Assembly: GCA_934457115.1 (NCBI GenBank)
Contig: CAKSHI010000004.1
Coordinates: forward strand, 1-64,000
DNA from: an uncultured Eubacteriales bacterium
Lineage (GTDB): Bacteria > Bacillota > Clostridia > Oscillospirales > Acutalibacteraceae
Length of the DNA stretch: 64,000 nucleotides
Direction: 5' to 3'
Shown here: positions 33,058 through 42,807 of the stretch, piece after piece
How positions within the stretch are numbered: position 1 is the first letter of the stretch
Layout of the letters: every line of letters starts with the position of its first letter
Translations under genes and position numbers: made by a program
Notes under the pieces: generated by a model
Told to the model about the DNA's origin: nothing
The model's input: the letters and a program-made list of their open reading frames with translations, nothing else
The model's database searches: none

Positions 33058-34470
33058 ATGGAGACTGTTAATAATTTATTAAAAACTATAGACTCTTGGG
33101 TTTGGGGTCCGGTATTGATAGTTTTGATATTGTTTGTTGGTATTTATTTTTCGTGTAGACTTAAATTTTTTCAAATTAAGTATTTGCCGAAGGCCTTTAA
33201 GTTCATGCTCAAGGACGAGGAAGGTTCAAGTGGAGAAGTTTCAAGTTTTGCTGCACTTTGTACTACTTTGTCAGCCACAATAGGTACGGGAAATATAGTA
33301 GGTGTTGCGACAGCTATTTCTTCAGGTGGACCGGGTGCACTCTTTTGGATGTGTGTAGCGGCATTTTTTGGTATGGCTACAAAGTATGCTGAAGGATTGC
33401 TTTCAGTCAAATACAGGCACATAGACGAAGACAATCATGTTTTAGGCGGAGCCTTTTATTATATAGAACATGGAATGGGCAAGAAATATATTTGGCTTGC
33501 TAAGCTTTTTGCCTTTTTTGGTGCAGTAGTTGCCTTGTGCGGTATAGGTACCCTAGCGCAGTCAAACGGTATAGTAGGAGCTGTTGGCGGACTGCTTGAC
33601 CCCAATAATTCTTATGTATTTTCAATATTTTCAAAACATATATCCATAGTTGCACTTGTGGTTTCTATAATAATTGCTGTATTGGTTGCTCTTATTTTGG
33701 TTGGCGGTATCAAGAGGATATCTTCTATTTCAGAAGTAGTTGTACCGTTTATGGCTGTTACATATTTGATTACTTGTGTTATTATATTAGCAAACAACGT
33801 AAACGCTATTCCTGCTGCTTTTGCGGAGATATTCAAGACTGCATTTACGGGTACAGCAGCCGTAGGCGGATTTTTAGGTGCAGGAGTTAAAGAGGCTGTT
33901 CAAAAGGGAGTTTCAAGGGGAATTTTCTCTAACGAAGCGGGTCTTGGAAGTTCGACTATGGCGACAGCCGCTGCAAAAACCAAGTGGCCGGCAAGACAAG
34001 GATTGGTATCAATGGTCGCAGTGTTTATAGATACTATAATTATATGCACGTTGACAGGCCTTACTATTATCACTTCAGGAGCTTGGAAGGTTAAGGGTCT
34101 TGAAGGTGTCGCATTGACTAACTATGCATTTAAGACAGGATTTTATTTTGCACCTTGGCTTGGTCAATTGTTGTTGGCAATTTGCTTAGTTTCCTTTGCG
34201 TTTACGACGATTATAGGCTGGAGTTATTATGGCGAACAGTGCCTAGCTTACTTATTTAAAAGTAATAAGAAAATTATTGGTGCATATAGGTGGCTATTTA
34301 TATTTATAGTATTTATAGGTGGTTTTTTAACGGTAGATATAGCGTGGAACATTTCAGATATATTTAATGGATTAATGGCATTCCCTAACTTAATTGCATT
34401 AATTTTCTTAAATGGTGTCGTAGTAAGTGAATCTAAGAAATACTTTGAATATCTCAAAAACGAAAAATAA
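33058..34470 (+). CDS. Sodium:alanine/glycine symporter (AGCS family)
   Basis: A 470-residue membrane protein with about ten hydrophobic helices. AGCS signatures are clear: LCTTLSATIGTGNIVGVATA (the family motif in TM-2), GGPGALFWMCVAAFFGMATK, GVSRGIFSNEAGLGSSTMA and WSYYGEQC near the end. It imports alanine or glycine with sodium. AGGAGG lies five bases before the ATG. The leader terminator points to control by transcription attenuation. Confidence 0.95.
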   Translation: METVNNLLKTIDSWVWGPVLIVLILFVGIYFSCRLKFFQIKYLPKAFKFMLKDEEGSSGEVSSFAALCTTLSATIGTGNIVGVATAISSGGPGALFWMCVAAFFGMATKYAEGLLSVKYRHIDEDNHVLGGAFYYIEHGMGKKYIWLAKLFAFFGAVVALCGIGTLAQSNGIVGAVGGLLDPNNSYVFSIFSKHISIVALVVSIIIAVLVALILVGGIKRISSISEVVVPFMAVTYLITCVIILANNVNAIPAAFAEIFKTAFTGTAAVGGFLGAGVKEAVQKGVSRGIFSNEAGLGSSTMATAAAKTKWPARQGLVSMVAVFIDTIIICTLTGLTIITSGAWKVKGLEGVALTNYAFKTGFYFAPWLGQLLLAICLVSFAFTTIIGWSYYGEQCLAYLFKSNKKIIGAYRWLFIFIVFIGGFLTVDIAWNISDIFNGLMAFPNLIALIFLNGVVVSESKKYFEYLKNEK

Positions 34471-34482
34471 TTAAAAATAGAG

Positions 34483-34527
34483 AACTCGCTCTGCTAAGTG
34501 ATTAACTTTAGCAGGGGCGAGTTTTTA
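34483..34527 (+). terminator. Terminator after the symporter gene
   Basis: AACTCGCTCTGCTAA (34483-34497) and the facing TTAGCAGGGGCGAGTT form a long hairpin followed by a T run. Confidence 0.85.
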
Positions 34528-34712
34528 TATTTTAATGCATTATTATAATATAAATATTATATAATATTATTTGTAAAACATACTCGATTGAGTATTGTTC
34601 ATATAGAGATATGAGTTTTTGAAAGTTTATCCTTATATTTTTTATTGTATTATAGGTATAATTGTGTTAATATAAGACTTATAAGGGCAAAATGCTAAAG
34701 GAGGTAGATATA

Positions 34713-35153
34713 TTGGTTGATATAATGCCATATATATGGCTTGGAGTTATGGTAATCATGGCGGTAGTTGAAGCTGTTACAGTTCAAATTGTATCAATAT
34801 GGTTTGTTGTAGGGGCGGTAGCCGCGCTTATTTCTACTATATTTACCGATTCGCCGTTTATACAATTAGCAGTATTTATTTTAGTTACAGCTGTTTCACT
34901 TCTTTTAACAAGACCATTTGTAAAAAATCTTCTAAACTTTAAAAAGGAAGACACAAATGCCGGGAGATATATAGGAAAAATAGGGATTGTTACCGAAGAA
35001 ATTAATAATGATCTTGGTTTAGGTCAAGTAAACGTAAGTGGCAGTGTTTGGACTGCAAGGTCAAAAGACGGATTACCTATACCTAAAGATGAAAAAGTTC
35101 AAGTTAAGGAAATTAGTGGAGTCAAATTAATTGTATCGCCACTTAAAAAATAA
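34713..35153 (+). CDS. NfeD-like membrane protein
   Basis: A 146-residue protein from TTG 34713, with AAGGAGGT seven bases upstream; an in-frame ATG at 34692 precedes that site and is unlikely. Two to three membrane helices (YIWLGVMVIMAVVEAVTVQI and a second pair to about residue 70) lead to an OB-fold tail with IGKIGIVTEEI and GSVWTARSKDGLPIPK, typical of short NfeD proteins. NfeD and SPFH proteins are nearly always paired, and the SPFH gene follows here. Confidence 0.9.
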   Translation: MVDIMPYIWLGVMVIMAVVEAVTVQIVSIWFVVGAVAALISTIFTDSPFIQLAVFILVTAVSLLLTRPFVKNLLNFKKEDTNAGRYIGKIGIVTEEINNDLGLGQVNVSGSVWTARSKDGLPIPKDEKVQVKEISGVKLIVSPLKK

Positions 35154-35175
35154 AAATATATAAGGAGATTTGATT

Positions 35176-36087
35176 ATGAACGTTTTTGCATTAGTTTTAA
35201 TTGGATTAATTGTTGTGTTGATATTGATTGTAATATCTAATATTAAAGTAGTACCTCAAGCAAATGCCTATGTCTTAGAGAGACTTGGTGCTTATCATTC
35301 AACTTGGTCGACAGGTCTTCACGTTAAAATTCCTTTTGTGGATAGCATTTCTAAAAAGGTATCTTTAAAAGAACAAGTAGTGGATTTTCCACCTCAACCT
35401 GTTATTACTAAAGATAATGTTACAATGCAAATTGATACAGTAGTTTATTTTCAAATTACTGACCCTAAATTATATACTTATGGAGTAGAACATCCTATTT
35501 CCGCTATAGAAAATCTTAGTGCTACAACTTTAAGAAATATTATAGGTGATTTAGAGCTTGATAATACTCTTACTTCAAGGGATGTAATTAATACAAAGAT
35601 AAGAGTTATCCTTGACGAGGCAACTGATGCATGGGGAATTAAGGTCAATAGAGTAGAACTTAAAAATATTTTGCCGCCAAGAGAAATCCAAGATGCCATG
35701 GAAAAACAAATGAAGGCAGAACGTGAAAGACGTGCAAGGATTTTGGATGCCGAGGGTGAAAAGAGGAGTCAAATATTAGTAGCAGAAGGTCACAAAGAAG
35801 CAGCAATCTTAAAGGCTGATGCCGTAAAGGAAACAAAGATTCGTGAAGCACAAGGTGAAGCGACAGCTATTATGGAGGTTCAAGAGGCATATGCAAAAAG
35901 CCTTAAACTTTTAAATGAAGCTAACCCAACTGATAAGGTAATTTCTCTAAAAAGTTTAGAAGCATTTATAAAGGCAGCAGACGGTAAGGCTACAAAGATA
36001 ATAATACCGTCAGAATTACAGTCTCTTGCAGGAATGGTAACATCTATAAAGGAGTTATCATCAGATAATAATATTTCAAAGGAATAA
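35176..36087 (+). CDS. SPFH/stomatin-like membrane protein (QmcA type)
   Basis: A 303-residue protein with one N-terminal membrane helix (LVLIGLIVVLILIVISNI), the SPFH domain (VPQANAYVLERLGAYHSTWS, TKDNVTMQIDTVVYFQIT, ENLSATTLRNIIGDLELD), and a long charged coiled coil (about 185-260, for example MKAERERRARILDAEGEKRS). Such proteins form ring-like microdomain scaffolds in membranes and work with NfeD partners. ATG 35176 has AAGGAG eight bases upstream. Confidence 0.93.
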   Translation: MNVFALVLIGLIVVLILIVISNIKVVPQANAYVLERLGAYHSTWSTGLHVKIPFVDSISKKVSLKEQVVDFPPQPVITKDNVTMQIDTVVYFQITDPKLYTYGVEHPISAIENLSATTLRNIIGDLELDNTLTSRDVINTKIRVILDEATDAWGIKVNRVELKNILPPREIQDAMEKQMKAERERRARILDAEGEKRSQILVAEGHKEAAILKADAVKETKIREAQGEATAIMEVQEAYAKSLKLLNEANPTDKVISLKSLEAFIKAADGKATKIIIPSELQSLAGMVTSIKELSSDNNISKE

Positions 36088-36103
36088 TCGAGATCTTATA
36101 AAT

Positions 36104-36140
36104 AAAAACGTCGCAATCCCAAAATAATTGCGACGTTTTT
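36104..36140 (+). terminator. Terminator after the SPFH gene
   Basis: AAAAACGTCGCAAT (36104-36117) pairs with ATTGCGACGTTTTT (36127-36140); the second arm supplies the T tract. Confidence 0.92.
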
Positions 36141-36175
36141 ATATAAAACTAAAAGGATAGGAATGTTTAAACACT

Positions 36176-37297
36176 ATGCAGTTTTTTAAAAATATAGATA
36201 TGGATAAGGTACTCAAAAATAAAAAACAAATAATCATTTTATCTTCATTGGCAGTAATATTGGTTTTGACTATAACATTGTGTTTAATATTTAATAATAA
36301 AAATTATGAGCCCTTGGAAGGAGAAAGCCAATTAAATCAAAGTGATTTAATTTCAAATGAAAATAGTTCAATAGAAAGCGAAAATACCTCAGAAGAAAAC
36401 GAGGAAAACTCATCAAGTGATTTATCTTCAAGCGAAAGCAGCAGCCAACAAGAGGACAAGAAGGTTGAAGTCGAAGGGATTAGTCTTAGCGAAAGTAAAG
36501 TGTCTATTTATATTGGACAAACTAAAATGCCAATTGTTACAATGTCACCGGAGGATGCGACTGATAAATCCGAAAAATGGTCCAGCAGTGATGAAAAGAT
36601 AGCTTCAGTCGACCAAATGGGAAATATTAAAGGAATATCTGCCGGAAAGTGTACTATACAGGTAGTTTCGGTTTCTAACCCATCGATTAAAGCGGATATT
36701 GAGGTAGAAGTGCAGGAAAGACCTCAAAGCAGTTCAAGCAGCAGTAATGATAGTAAGAAAGATGAATCTTCCAGTACTCCTCAAAACGTCACTTATATAA
36801 AAGGTGTGTTAATAGTAAATAAGACATATCCTCTCCCGGCAAGCTATAACCCTGGGGTTAACGGCGAAGCACATGCAGCTTTTAAGAATATGCAAAGTGC
36901 CGCATCTTCTGCAGGACTTAACATATATATAGCCTCAGGCTTTAGGTCGTACGAAACTCAAAGGCAGATATACAATAGTTATGTTGCTTCATATGGTCAA
37001 GCGAAGGCGGATACGTTTTCGGCAAGGCCGGGACATTCAGAACATCAAACAGGGCTCTGCTTTGACTTAAACTCGATAGACGATTCATTTGCCTACACCC
37101 AAGAGGGAGCATGGGTTGCAGAAAACTGTTATAAATACGGTTTTATAATAAGGTATCCTAAGGGGAAAGAATCTATAACAGGATATCAATATGAACCGTG
37201 GCATATAAGGTACTTGGGAGTAGATTTGGCTACATCCGTACACAACAGTGGTCTTTCGTTGGAAGAATATCTTGGCATTACATCGTCTTATAGTTAA
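36176..37297 (+). CDS. Membrane-anchored D-Ala-D-Ala carboxypeptidase (VanY-like) with BIG2 domain
   Basis: A 373-residue protein. Basic residues and a hydrophobic helix (about 18-38) anchor it. A Ser/Glu-rich linker follows, then a bacterial Ig-like BIG2 domain (about 97-178; IYIGQTKMPIVTMSPEDATD, WSSSDEKIASVDQMGNIKGI), a second Ser-rich linker, and an M15B VanY peptidase domain (about 215-365) with its zinc and catalytic residues in ARPGHSEHQTGLCFDLN and EPWHIRYLG. It trims the pentapeptide stem of peptidoglycan outside the cell. Gene context does not suggest vancomycin resistance. Confidence 0.93.
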   Translation: MQFFKNIDMDKVLKNKKQIIILSSLAVILVLTITLCLIFNNKNYEPLEGESQLNQSDLISNENSSIESENTSEENEENSSSDLSSSESSSQQEDKKVEVEGISLSESKVSIYIGQTKMPIVTMSPEDATDKSEKWSSSDEKIASVDQMGNIKGISAGKCTIQVVSVSNPSIKADIEVEVQERPQSSSSSSNDSKKDESSSTPQNVTYIKGVLIVNKTYPLPASYNPGVNGEAHAAFKNMQSAASSAGLNIYIASGFRSYETQRQIYNSYVASYGQAKADTFSARPGHSEHQTGLCFDLNSIDDSFAYTQEGAWVAENCYKYGFIIRYPKGKESITGYQYEPWHIRYLGVDLATSVHNSGLSLEEYLGITSSYS

Positions 37298-37338
37298 AAT
37301 CTTATTTCGTAAAGGTTAATGAGTAGGGGGTTAAAAAG

Positions 37339-38745
37339 ATGTATAGCAATACTAATGAAAATCAACAAAAAAGTGCAGAAGGTAATCAGATTCAGCAGAA
37401 AGAAACAATGGGTAATTTATCCGAGGTAAGTGGGTATCTTAGTCGATTGACATTGGCTAAAAAGTGGTGGTCGAAAAAGAACTCAAGTGAATATAACGTT
37501 ATTTTAGACTTACTTAGAATGCTTCAAAGAGCAGAAGAGGACAGTAGCAAAAGTGAGGCTAAAGAAGCAATGATTGTTGATATATATACAAATTTATATA
37601 TTAAGTGCATTGAGTATTTAGAGAGCCATAAGAGTTATAGATGGACTTCTGTTGGAAGAGAGCGTTTTAGAATAATTTCTGAAATTAAAAATAGGATTCA
37701 AGATAAGGTTCAAGATAAGGTTCGAGATAAAATAGTCCCAATTTTGACGACAAACGGAACACAAGAGGAACTACAGAAAATAGAGGCTAGAAATAAACAG
37801 TGGAGAGACAGCAATCAACCGATATATAGTGACGGTGGTTTGACAACTATAATAAAACAGAATACTGATGGTAATGAGTCGGCATATAAAGAATGGGAAG
37901 ATATAGTAAATGACGGAATGACCAGCATTAATGTTCATTTAGGAAAGAATTTTGCAGTAGATGGCCTTGGTATATCCAGAATAATGGCAAATAATCCATC
38001 AAAAGGATTTCATGATGACAATGTGGACGAGCAAACAAATTATAATAATATGATACAAATGCGTGATGATCTTTTAGCAGGTCATGAGGATTGGAGAAAA
38101 GGGGATGATACACCTGAAAAACAGGAAAATATTGATAGAAACATAAGGGGACTAAAAGCCTATAGATCCATAATACTTAGACAACAAAAGCACTTATACA
38201 ATAAATACGGCAAGTTCCTTCCTCAGCTTCACCCTTATGACATACTTTTAAGAACGAATGATTTAAAAAACGATGCTCAAATAGATCAAGATATTAGTCA
38301 AATTTTTGGCATACATGATACAGATAAAACATTTGACGAACTTAAAAATAATTTTAAGAAGAGAAAGGAGTCCAATGAGTATCTACAACAGATTTTTACA
38401 CCGGAAACGGAAAAAGAAGACCTATTTATAATAACATCATATTGGTACTATGCTCGTATGTTGTTTAATTTGAACAATATCTGTAATACATTGCCCGCAG
38501 TAAGTATGGGTTCCAAACCTGATCTAAGTGAAAAGGGATTTTATGTACAGTCTATGATTACAAAAATAGATATTGAAAAAGAAAAAGAAGTTGAAAAGGC
38601 TGCCCAAGCGATTGGATTAGGCAAAATGAAGGGATTTACTCCATTTCAAAAGAAGGTATATTTACAAACACTTAGGAAGAAGGGCATGGATGAAGATTTC
38701 AAAATAAAAGAAAATTTGACTTATCAGGCAGGTCAGAAAGAATAG
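37339..38745 (+). CDS. Orphan 468-residue protein of unknown function
   Basis: AGGGGG about ten bases before the ATG supports the start. There is no signal peptide or membrane helix. The N-terminus is Gln/Asn-rich (NENQQKSAEGNQIQQ); the rest is charged and largely helical, with a coiled-coil-like segment around ISEIKNRIQDKVQDKVRDKI, where a 4-residue unit QDKV/RDKI is repeated. A second helical region includes IRGLKAYRSIILRQQKHLYN. I recognise no domain. It faces the six-member paralogue array and probably belongs to the same acquired island; Gln/Asn-rich, signal-less, large proteins in such islands are sometimes secreted effectors, but nothing here proves that. Confidence 0.75.
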   Translation: MYSNTNENQQKSAEGNQIQQKETMGNLSEVSGYLSRLTLAKKWWSKKNSSEYNVILDLLRMLQRAEEDSSKSEAKEAMIVDIYTNLYIKCIEYLESHKSYRWTSVGRERFRIISEIKNRIQDKVQDKVRDKIVPILTTNGTQEELQKIEARNKQWRDSNQPIYSDGGLTTIIKQNTDGNESAYKEWEDIVNDGMTSINVHLGKNFAVDGLGISRIMANNPSKGFHDDNVDEQTNYNNMIQMRDDLLAGHEDWRKGDDTPEKQENIDRNIRGLKAYRSIILRQQKHLYNKYGKFLPQLHPYDILLRTNDLKNDAQIDQDISQIFGIHDTDKTFDELKNNFKKRKESNEYLQQIFTPETEKEDLFIITSYWYYARMLFNLNNICNTLPAVSMGSKPDLSEKGFYVQSMITKIDIEKEKEVEKAAQAIGLGKMKGFTPFQKKVYLQTLRKKGMDEDFKIKENLTYQAGQKE

Positions 38746-38797
38746 TTGATGAACTTGATATAATTATGCGGGACTATCATTAATAAAATTTTTTATT

Positions 38798-39937
38798 TTA
38801 TGTATACGTATCACCGTCCAAGAAATCATAAACTTCAGGATCTTGAGGGAATCCCATTTGTTCTATGGCTTGGAGAAAACTTTTTATAGCTTGCCTATAT
38901 TCTCTTGTAATCGTAGATCCGATTATTTTGAGGTTGCCTCTAAAGAAGTTTATTATATTTTGTTTTGTTGGTTGTAATGTTTTAATTGCTGTCAAGAATA
39001 TAATAAAGTCAAGCATTTGTGACTTATATAAGACTTTCGTACTTACATCACCTTGCAAGCCTTTTGACCATTCATAAAAAATTTTTGACAGTGATTTACC
39101 TATAAGCTGCGTGGTTTCTTGTGGTTCACATTGTTGTTGTAAATTATTTTCAAGTAAATCCTTATCTATATCGTCTTTTGGTGCGATTTTGTCATAAATG
39201 CGCATCCTTTTTACCCAGTTAAAAAATCGTTTTACGGCTGATTTAAAATCTCTTACATTTTTACGATCATTATCTTTCATATAACAGTCGCAGTAGCCCA
39301 AGACTTCGACCTCGTTATATGTATATATACCCTTAAGGTCAAACAGTCTTACCAATTTAATTAGCATCGTCTTATAGTGCTTTTTTGTTTCATATTTTAC
39401 ACTTAATGATTTTATCCAATCAATAAGAGCATCTTCAAGGCTTCCATACTTATATTTTTTTGTATCATTTATTGAAGTAGGTGCTGACTTTTGAGTTTTA
39501 TCTTGGTTGCTGCTAATTAATTTACTTCCGTTGCTATAGTTATGAACCATTGGGACGCTTGGATGCACTTGATTGATGGTCTTGTTACTTAGTGTGGCAG
39601 CTGTTTTGGGAGGGTTAGTATTGTTTTGAGGTATATTCTCCTGAAGGGGTTCCGTATCAAAACCAAATGACGGTTCACCCCAATCTAAATTGGATTCATT
39701 GTAATGCGATGGTGACGGAGCATTATAGCTAAGATCTTGGGGAGTTGGTGAAAACATATAAGCTATTGGGTTATATGCCGTGGTATCTGAAAACGATTGA
39801 CTGTCTTCCTCAGGAGCGCCAAGAATATTCTTAGGAATCCGGAGATTCAAAGGAACCGGCGGTAATTGAAATTTAGGTATAATTTTCGTATCATTTGTAT
39901 TGTTTGAGGGTTTCTTTGGGATTTTATCAAACTTCAT
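38798..39937 (-). CDS. Core-binding-like array protein 1
   Basis: A 379-residue protein. The N-terminal third is low-complexity, Pro/Asn/Ser-rich, with the array motif FSPTPQDLSY ... SHYNESNLDWGEPSFGF. Two helical modules follow: about 165-255 (YGSLEDALIDWIKSLSVKYE ... FKSAVKRFFNWVKRMRIYDK) and about 285-375 (SKIFYEWSKGLQGDVSTKVL ... YRQAIKSFLQAIEQMGFPQD). Both resemble the N-terminal SAM-like core-binding domain of tyrosine recombinases; no Arg-His-Arg-Tyr catalytic domain follows. The ending PQDPEVYDFLD is shared by members 2, 3 and 6. This is the last member in transcription order. Confidence 0.8.
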   Translation of the reverse strand: MKFDKIPKKPSNNTNDTKIIPKFQLPPVPLNLRIPKNILGAPEEDSQSFSDTTAYNPIAYMFSPTPQDLSYNAPSPSHYNESNLDWGEPSFGFDTEPLQENIPQNNTNPPKTAATLSNKTINQVHPSVPMVHNYSNGSKLISSNQDKTQKSAPTSINDTKKYKYGSLEDALIDWIKSLSVKYETKKHYKTMLIKLVRLFDLKGIYTYNEVEVLGYCDCYMKDNDRKNVRDFKSAVKRFFNWVKRMRIYDKIAPKDDIDKDLLENNLQQQCEPQETTQLIGKSLSKIFYEWSKGLQGDVSTKVLYKSQMLDFIIFLTAIKTLQPTKQNIINFFRGNLKIIGSTITREYRQAIKSFLQAIEQMGFPQDPEVYDFLDGDTYT

Positions 39938-40039
39938 AAATTGTATAATTCCTCTTAAAAATTTGCTTTAATTTAAAGAAACTATGCAGTAGCGGCTATA
40001 TTTATTTTAATAAAATAGCACACAAACATATTGCTTAGT

Positions 40040-41182
40040 TTACTTTGTTTTTTTACTATTAATGCTGTCCAAAAATTTATATACTTCATGATCTTGAGGT
40101 ATAGCCATGTCTTCTAAAAAATGAAGGAAGCCCTTTATTGCTATTTTGAAGGTTTCAATATCATTAGTTGCCGAATTTTCAAGACAGGATTGAATATATT
40201 TTTGTATATCACTTAGAGTTGGACTCAATTTTTTGATTTGTAACAAAAACATCATGAAATGTAGAGTTTGTGTTTTGCATATGGCGTTTGTGTTAACATC
40301 ACTTTTTAGAGTTTTTGACCATTCATTAAAGGCATTTGATAAAGTCTTATTTATAAATTGTGCTGCTGGGTCGAGTTTGGGTTTGCAATTTTTTGCTGAA
40401 TCTACGGGCTGCTTTATTGGTGCAGCTTCTTTTTGATGAGAGTTTATTTTATTACAAGTATGATCGGATGACATCCATTTGAGGAATCTTTTTAAGACTG
40501 ACTTAAAGTGGGCTAGGGTTAAGCATTGGTCATCACTAAAATTTTCAGAACAATAGTTATAAATAATAATAGGGCTGGGTTTGCGAATACCCTCCGAATC
40601 CAATTCCTTTATAAAATTGATTAAGCTGTCTCTATATATTGATTTTGTGTTGCTATTGACACTTAAAGTAGTTAACCAAAAGTTCATAGCCTCCTCGAGG
40701 CTGTTATATTTGTACCAATTATCGGCATTTTGTTGGACAGGAACAGGGGTGGCTTGTACAACCCTTCGATTAGGATGAGTAGTCCTTTTTTGGGATTCTT
40801 CATCGTTAAGTATAGAAGTGCGTGAGTATAGTTCATTGAATATATCATCATTTGCGTGGGCGTTATTTTTAAGTGGGGTATTGTCTTGATGAGAGGGAGC
40901 ATTTTGAGGTTCACTATCCTCAGATGAGACCATGCCGAAGCCGAATGATGGTTCTCCCCAATCGAACTGCGATGATTGATAATGCGATGGTGAGTTAGTA
41001 GTATATCTAAAATATTGTGGTATTGGTGAAAATACATCAGCCCTTGGGTCACTATCCTCTTCAGGCCCTCCAAGATTATTTTTGGGTATTGCATTATTTG
41101 GAGGCAATTGGTTAGTTGGGAGGTTGGACATGTTTTTTTTTCTTTTTTTACTTGGTTTTTTTGGGTTTTTATCAAATTTCAT
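40040..41182 (-). CDS. Core-binding-like array protein 2
   Basis: A 380-residue protein. The basic start MKFDKNPKKPSKKRKK leads to a Pro/Asn-rich linker with IPKNNLGGPEEDS, FSPIPQYFRYT and SHYQSSQFDWGEPSFGFGM. Module one is YNSLEEAMNFWLTTLSVNSN ... SVLKRFLKWMSS, and module two is SNAFNEWSKTLKSDVNTNAI ... FKIAIKGFLHFLEDMAIPQD. It has no catalytic domain, signal peptide or membrane helix. The upstream region shares a GGCTATATTTATTTTAATAA block with the region upstream of member 1, marking these two as the most recent pair in regulation. Confidence 0.8.
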   Translation of the reverse strand: MKFDKNPKKPSKKRKKNMSNLPTNQLPPNNAIPKNNLGGPEEDSDPRADVFSPIPQYFRYTTNSPSHYQSSQFDWGEPSFGFGMVSSEDSEPQNAPSHQDNTPLKNNAHANDDIFNELYSRTSILNDEESQKRTTHPNRRVVQATPVPVQQNADNWYKYNSLEEAMNFWLTTLSVNSNTKSIYRDSLINFIKELDSEGIRKPSPIIIYNYCSENFSDDQCLTLAHFKSVLKRFLKWMSSDHTCNKINSHQKEAAPIKQPVDSAKNCKPKLDPAAQFINKTLSNAFNEWSKTLKSDVNTNAICKTQTLHFMMFLLQIKKLSPTLSDIQKYIQSCLENSATNDIETFKIAIKGFLHFLEDMAIPQDHEVYKFLDSINSKKTK

Positions 41183-41335
41183 AAATTATATATTTCCTCT
41201 TAAAAGTTATCTTTTGTTTGAAGCAAAGTGACGGCTATATTTATTTTAATAAAATAGCACAAAAACACATTGCTTAGCTTATTTTTGACCTTTTTTAATA
41301 TCATTGATAATACTTAAAAGGTTAGTTTACTTTGT

Positions 41336-42607
41336 TTAGTTACTATCCAAAAATTTATATATTCTAGGATCTTGAGGTATAGCCATTTGTTCCAAAAATT
41401 GAAGAAAACTCTTTATTGCTTTTTTACAGTTTTCAATATTACTGGGGTTTTGATATTTAGAATAGTCTTCGATATATTCCTTAATACTATCGACTGCAGG
41501 GTTCAATGTTTTGAGTTTTATTAAAAACACCATGAATTTGGACATTTGCATTTTGTACATAACATTTGTATTAAAATCATTTTTTAGGGTATTGGACCAC
41601 ATATTAAAAAGGTCTGATAAGGTCTTACTTACAAATTTTGTTGCTTCATCAATCTGTGGTTCCGGAGTGCTATTGTCGGCTACGGATTGATTTGTAGGGT
41701 CATTTTCCCCTGCTGTTGCATGAGGTTTAATCTTATTATAAATACGGCCTGCTAATATCCATTTAAAAAATGCCTTTGCAATTGATTTAAAATGTTTTGA
41801 GGTATTAAAATGGTCTTGATCGAAAAGTTCATCACCGTAGTTTTCGATTACATTTGGATGGACAACATAAGTACCCTCTTCGTCCAACATTTTTATAAAA
41901 TTGAGTAATAGTTGCCTATATGAGCCTTTGGATTTATTAGTAATGTCTAGCCCGTTTAACCAGACATAGAAGGCATCCTGGAGACTCTTATATTGATATC
42001 TATTATTGGAACTTCTTCTGGAAGTAGCACGCTTCGGAGCAGGAGCGGAGACTGAAAAAGTAGCAGGCATCGGTGTGGGATCCGTGATTGAAAGGGGAGC
42101 AGGTACAGGTGCAGAAGCAGGGGTCGGGATTGGAGCAACCTTTTTGCGAGGGTTAGCAGGCTTTTTTTGGGACTTTTTATTATTGGGTATAGGATTGTTG
42201 TTCAAGTTTGGTTGATTGGATATTCCGTTATTCGCGTCATCAACCAATTGAAGTGGAGGATTGTTTTGCTTGGCGGAAACATTTTGAGGTTCATCATCCT
42301 CAGATGGGACCATGCCGAAGCCAAATGATGGTTCACCCCAATCTAAATCTGATTCAGAGAAATGAATTGGAAATTCAAAAGTGTAGCTAAAATCCGGCGG
42401 TATTGGTGAAAATGTACCGTCATCGGGATATGCTACTGGGGTATGTGCAAATAAAGAATTGTACCTTGTAGGAACTCCGAATTTATTTTTAGGAATTGAA
42501 ATATTTGAAGAAACCGTATTAGTTGGGATATTTGTCATAGTTTGTTTTCTAGGCTTTTTTGGATTTCTTGTTTTTCTTGGTTTTTTTGGATTTTTATCAA
42601 ATGCCAT
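41336..42607 (-). CDS. Core-binding-like array protein 3
   Basis: At 423 residues, the longest member. The basic start has KNPKKPRKTRNPKKPRKQ, then IPKNKFGVPTRY, FSPIPPDFSYTF and ESDLDWGEPSFGFGMVPSED. A Pro/Ala-rich spacer (about 145-200, PTPASAPVPAPLS-like) separates this from module one (YKSLQDAFYVWLNGLDITNK ... FKSIAKAFFKWILAGRIYNK) and module two (SDLFNMWSNTLKNDFNTNVM ... CKKAIKSFLQFLEQMAIPQD). The spacer is unique to this copy, which suggests that the N-terminal arm and the modules are separable units. Confidence 0.8.
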   Translation of the reverse strand: MAFDKNPKKPRKTRNPKKPRKQTMTNIPTNTVSSNISIPKNKFGVPTRYNSLFAHTPVAYPDDGTFSPIPPDFSYTFEFPIHFSESDLDWGEPSFGFGMVPSEDDEPQNVSAKQNNPPLQLVDDANNGISNQPNLNNNPIPNNKKSQKKPANPRKKVAPIPTPASAPVPAPLSITDPTPMPATFSVSAPAPKRATSRRSSNNRYQYKSLQDAFYVWLNGLDITNKSKGSYRQLLLNFIKMLDEEGTYVVHPNVIENYGDELFDQDHFNTSKHFKSIAKAFFKWILAGRIYNKIKPHATAGENDPTNQSVADNSTPEPQIDEATKFVSKTLSDLFNMWSNTLKNDFNTNVMYKMQMSKFMVFLIKLKTLNPAVDSIKEYIEDYSKYQNPSNIENCKKAIKSFLQFLEQMAIPQDPRIYKFLDSN

Positions 42608-42807
42608 AATTATACTCTCCTTAAAAATGAGTTCCGACAGATATGTAGGGATAATAAAAGGAACTACCCTTAAATGTTAGCCTTATTTAATTAAGCATAA
42701 TTAAGTAAAATATTTGTCCTTATATTAAGGTACATAATATTCATAGCTGTTTTTACACACATATATATAGTTTATTTTATTTGGGAGTTTTAAGACGTCA
42801 ATATGAC

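Noticed and set aside
25197..37297. Vancomycin/teicoplanin resistance cluster from vanZ-like and vanY-like genes
   Set aside because: The two genes lie 10 kb apart with housekeeping neighbours, and vanH, vanA, vanX and vanRS are absent.
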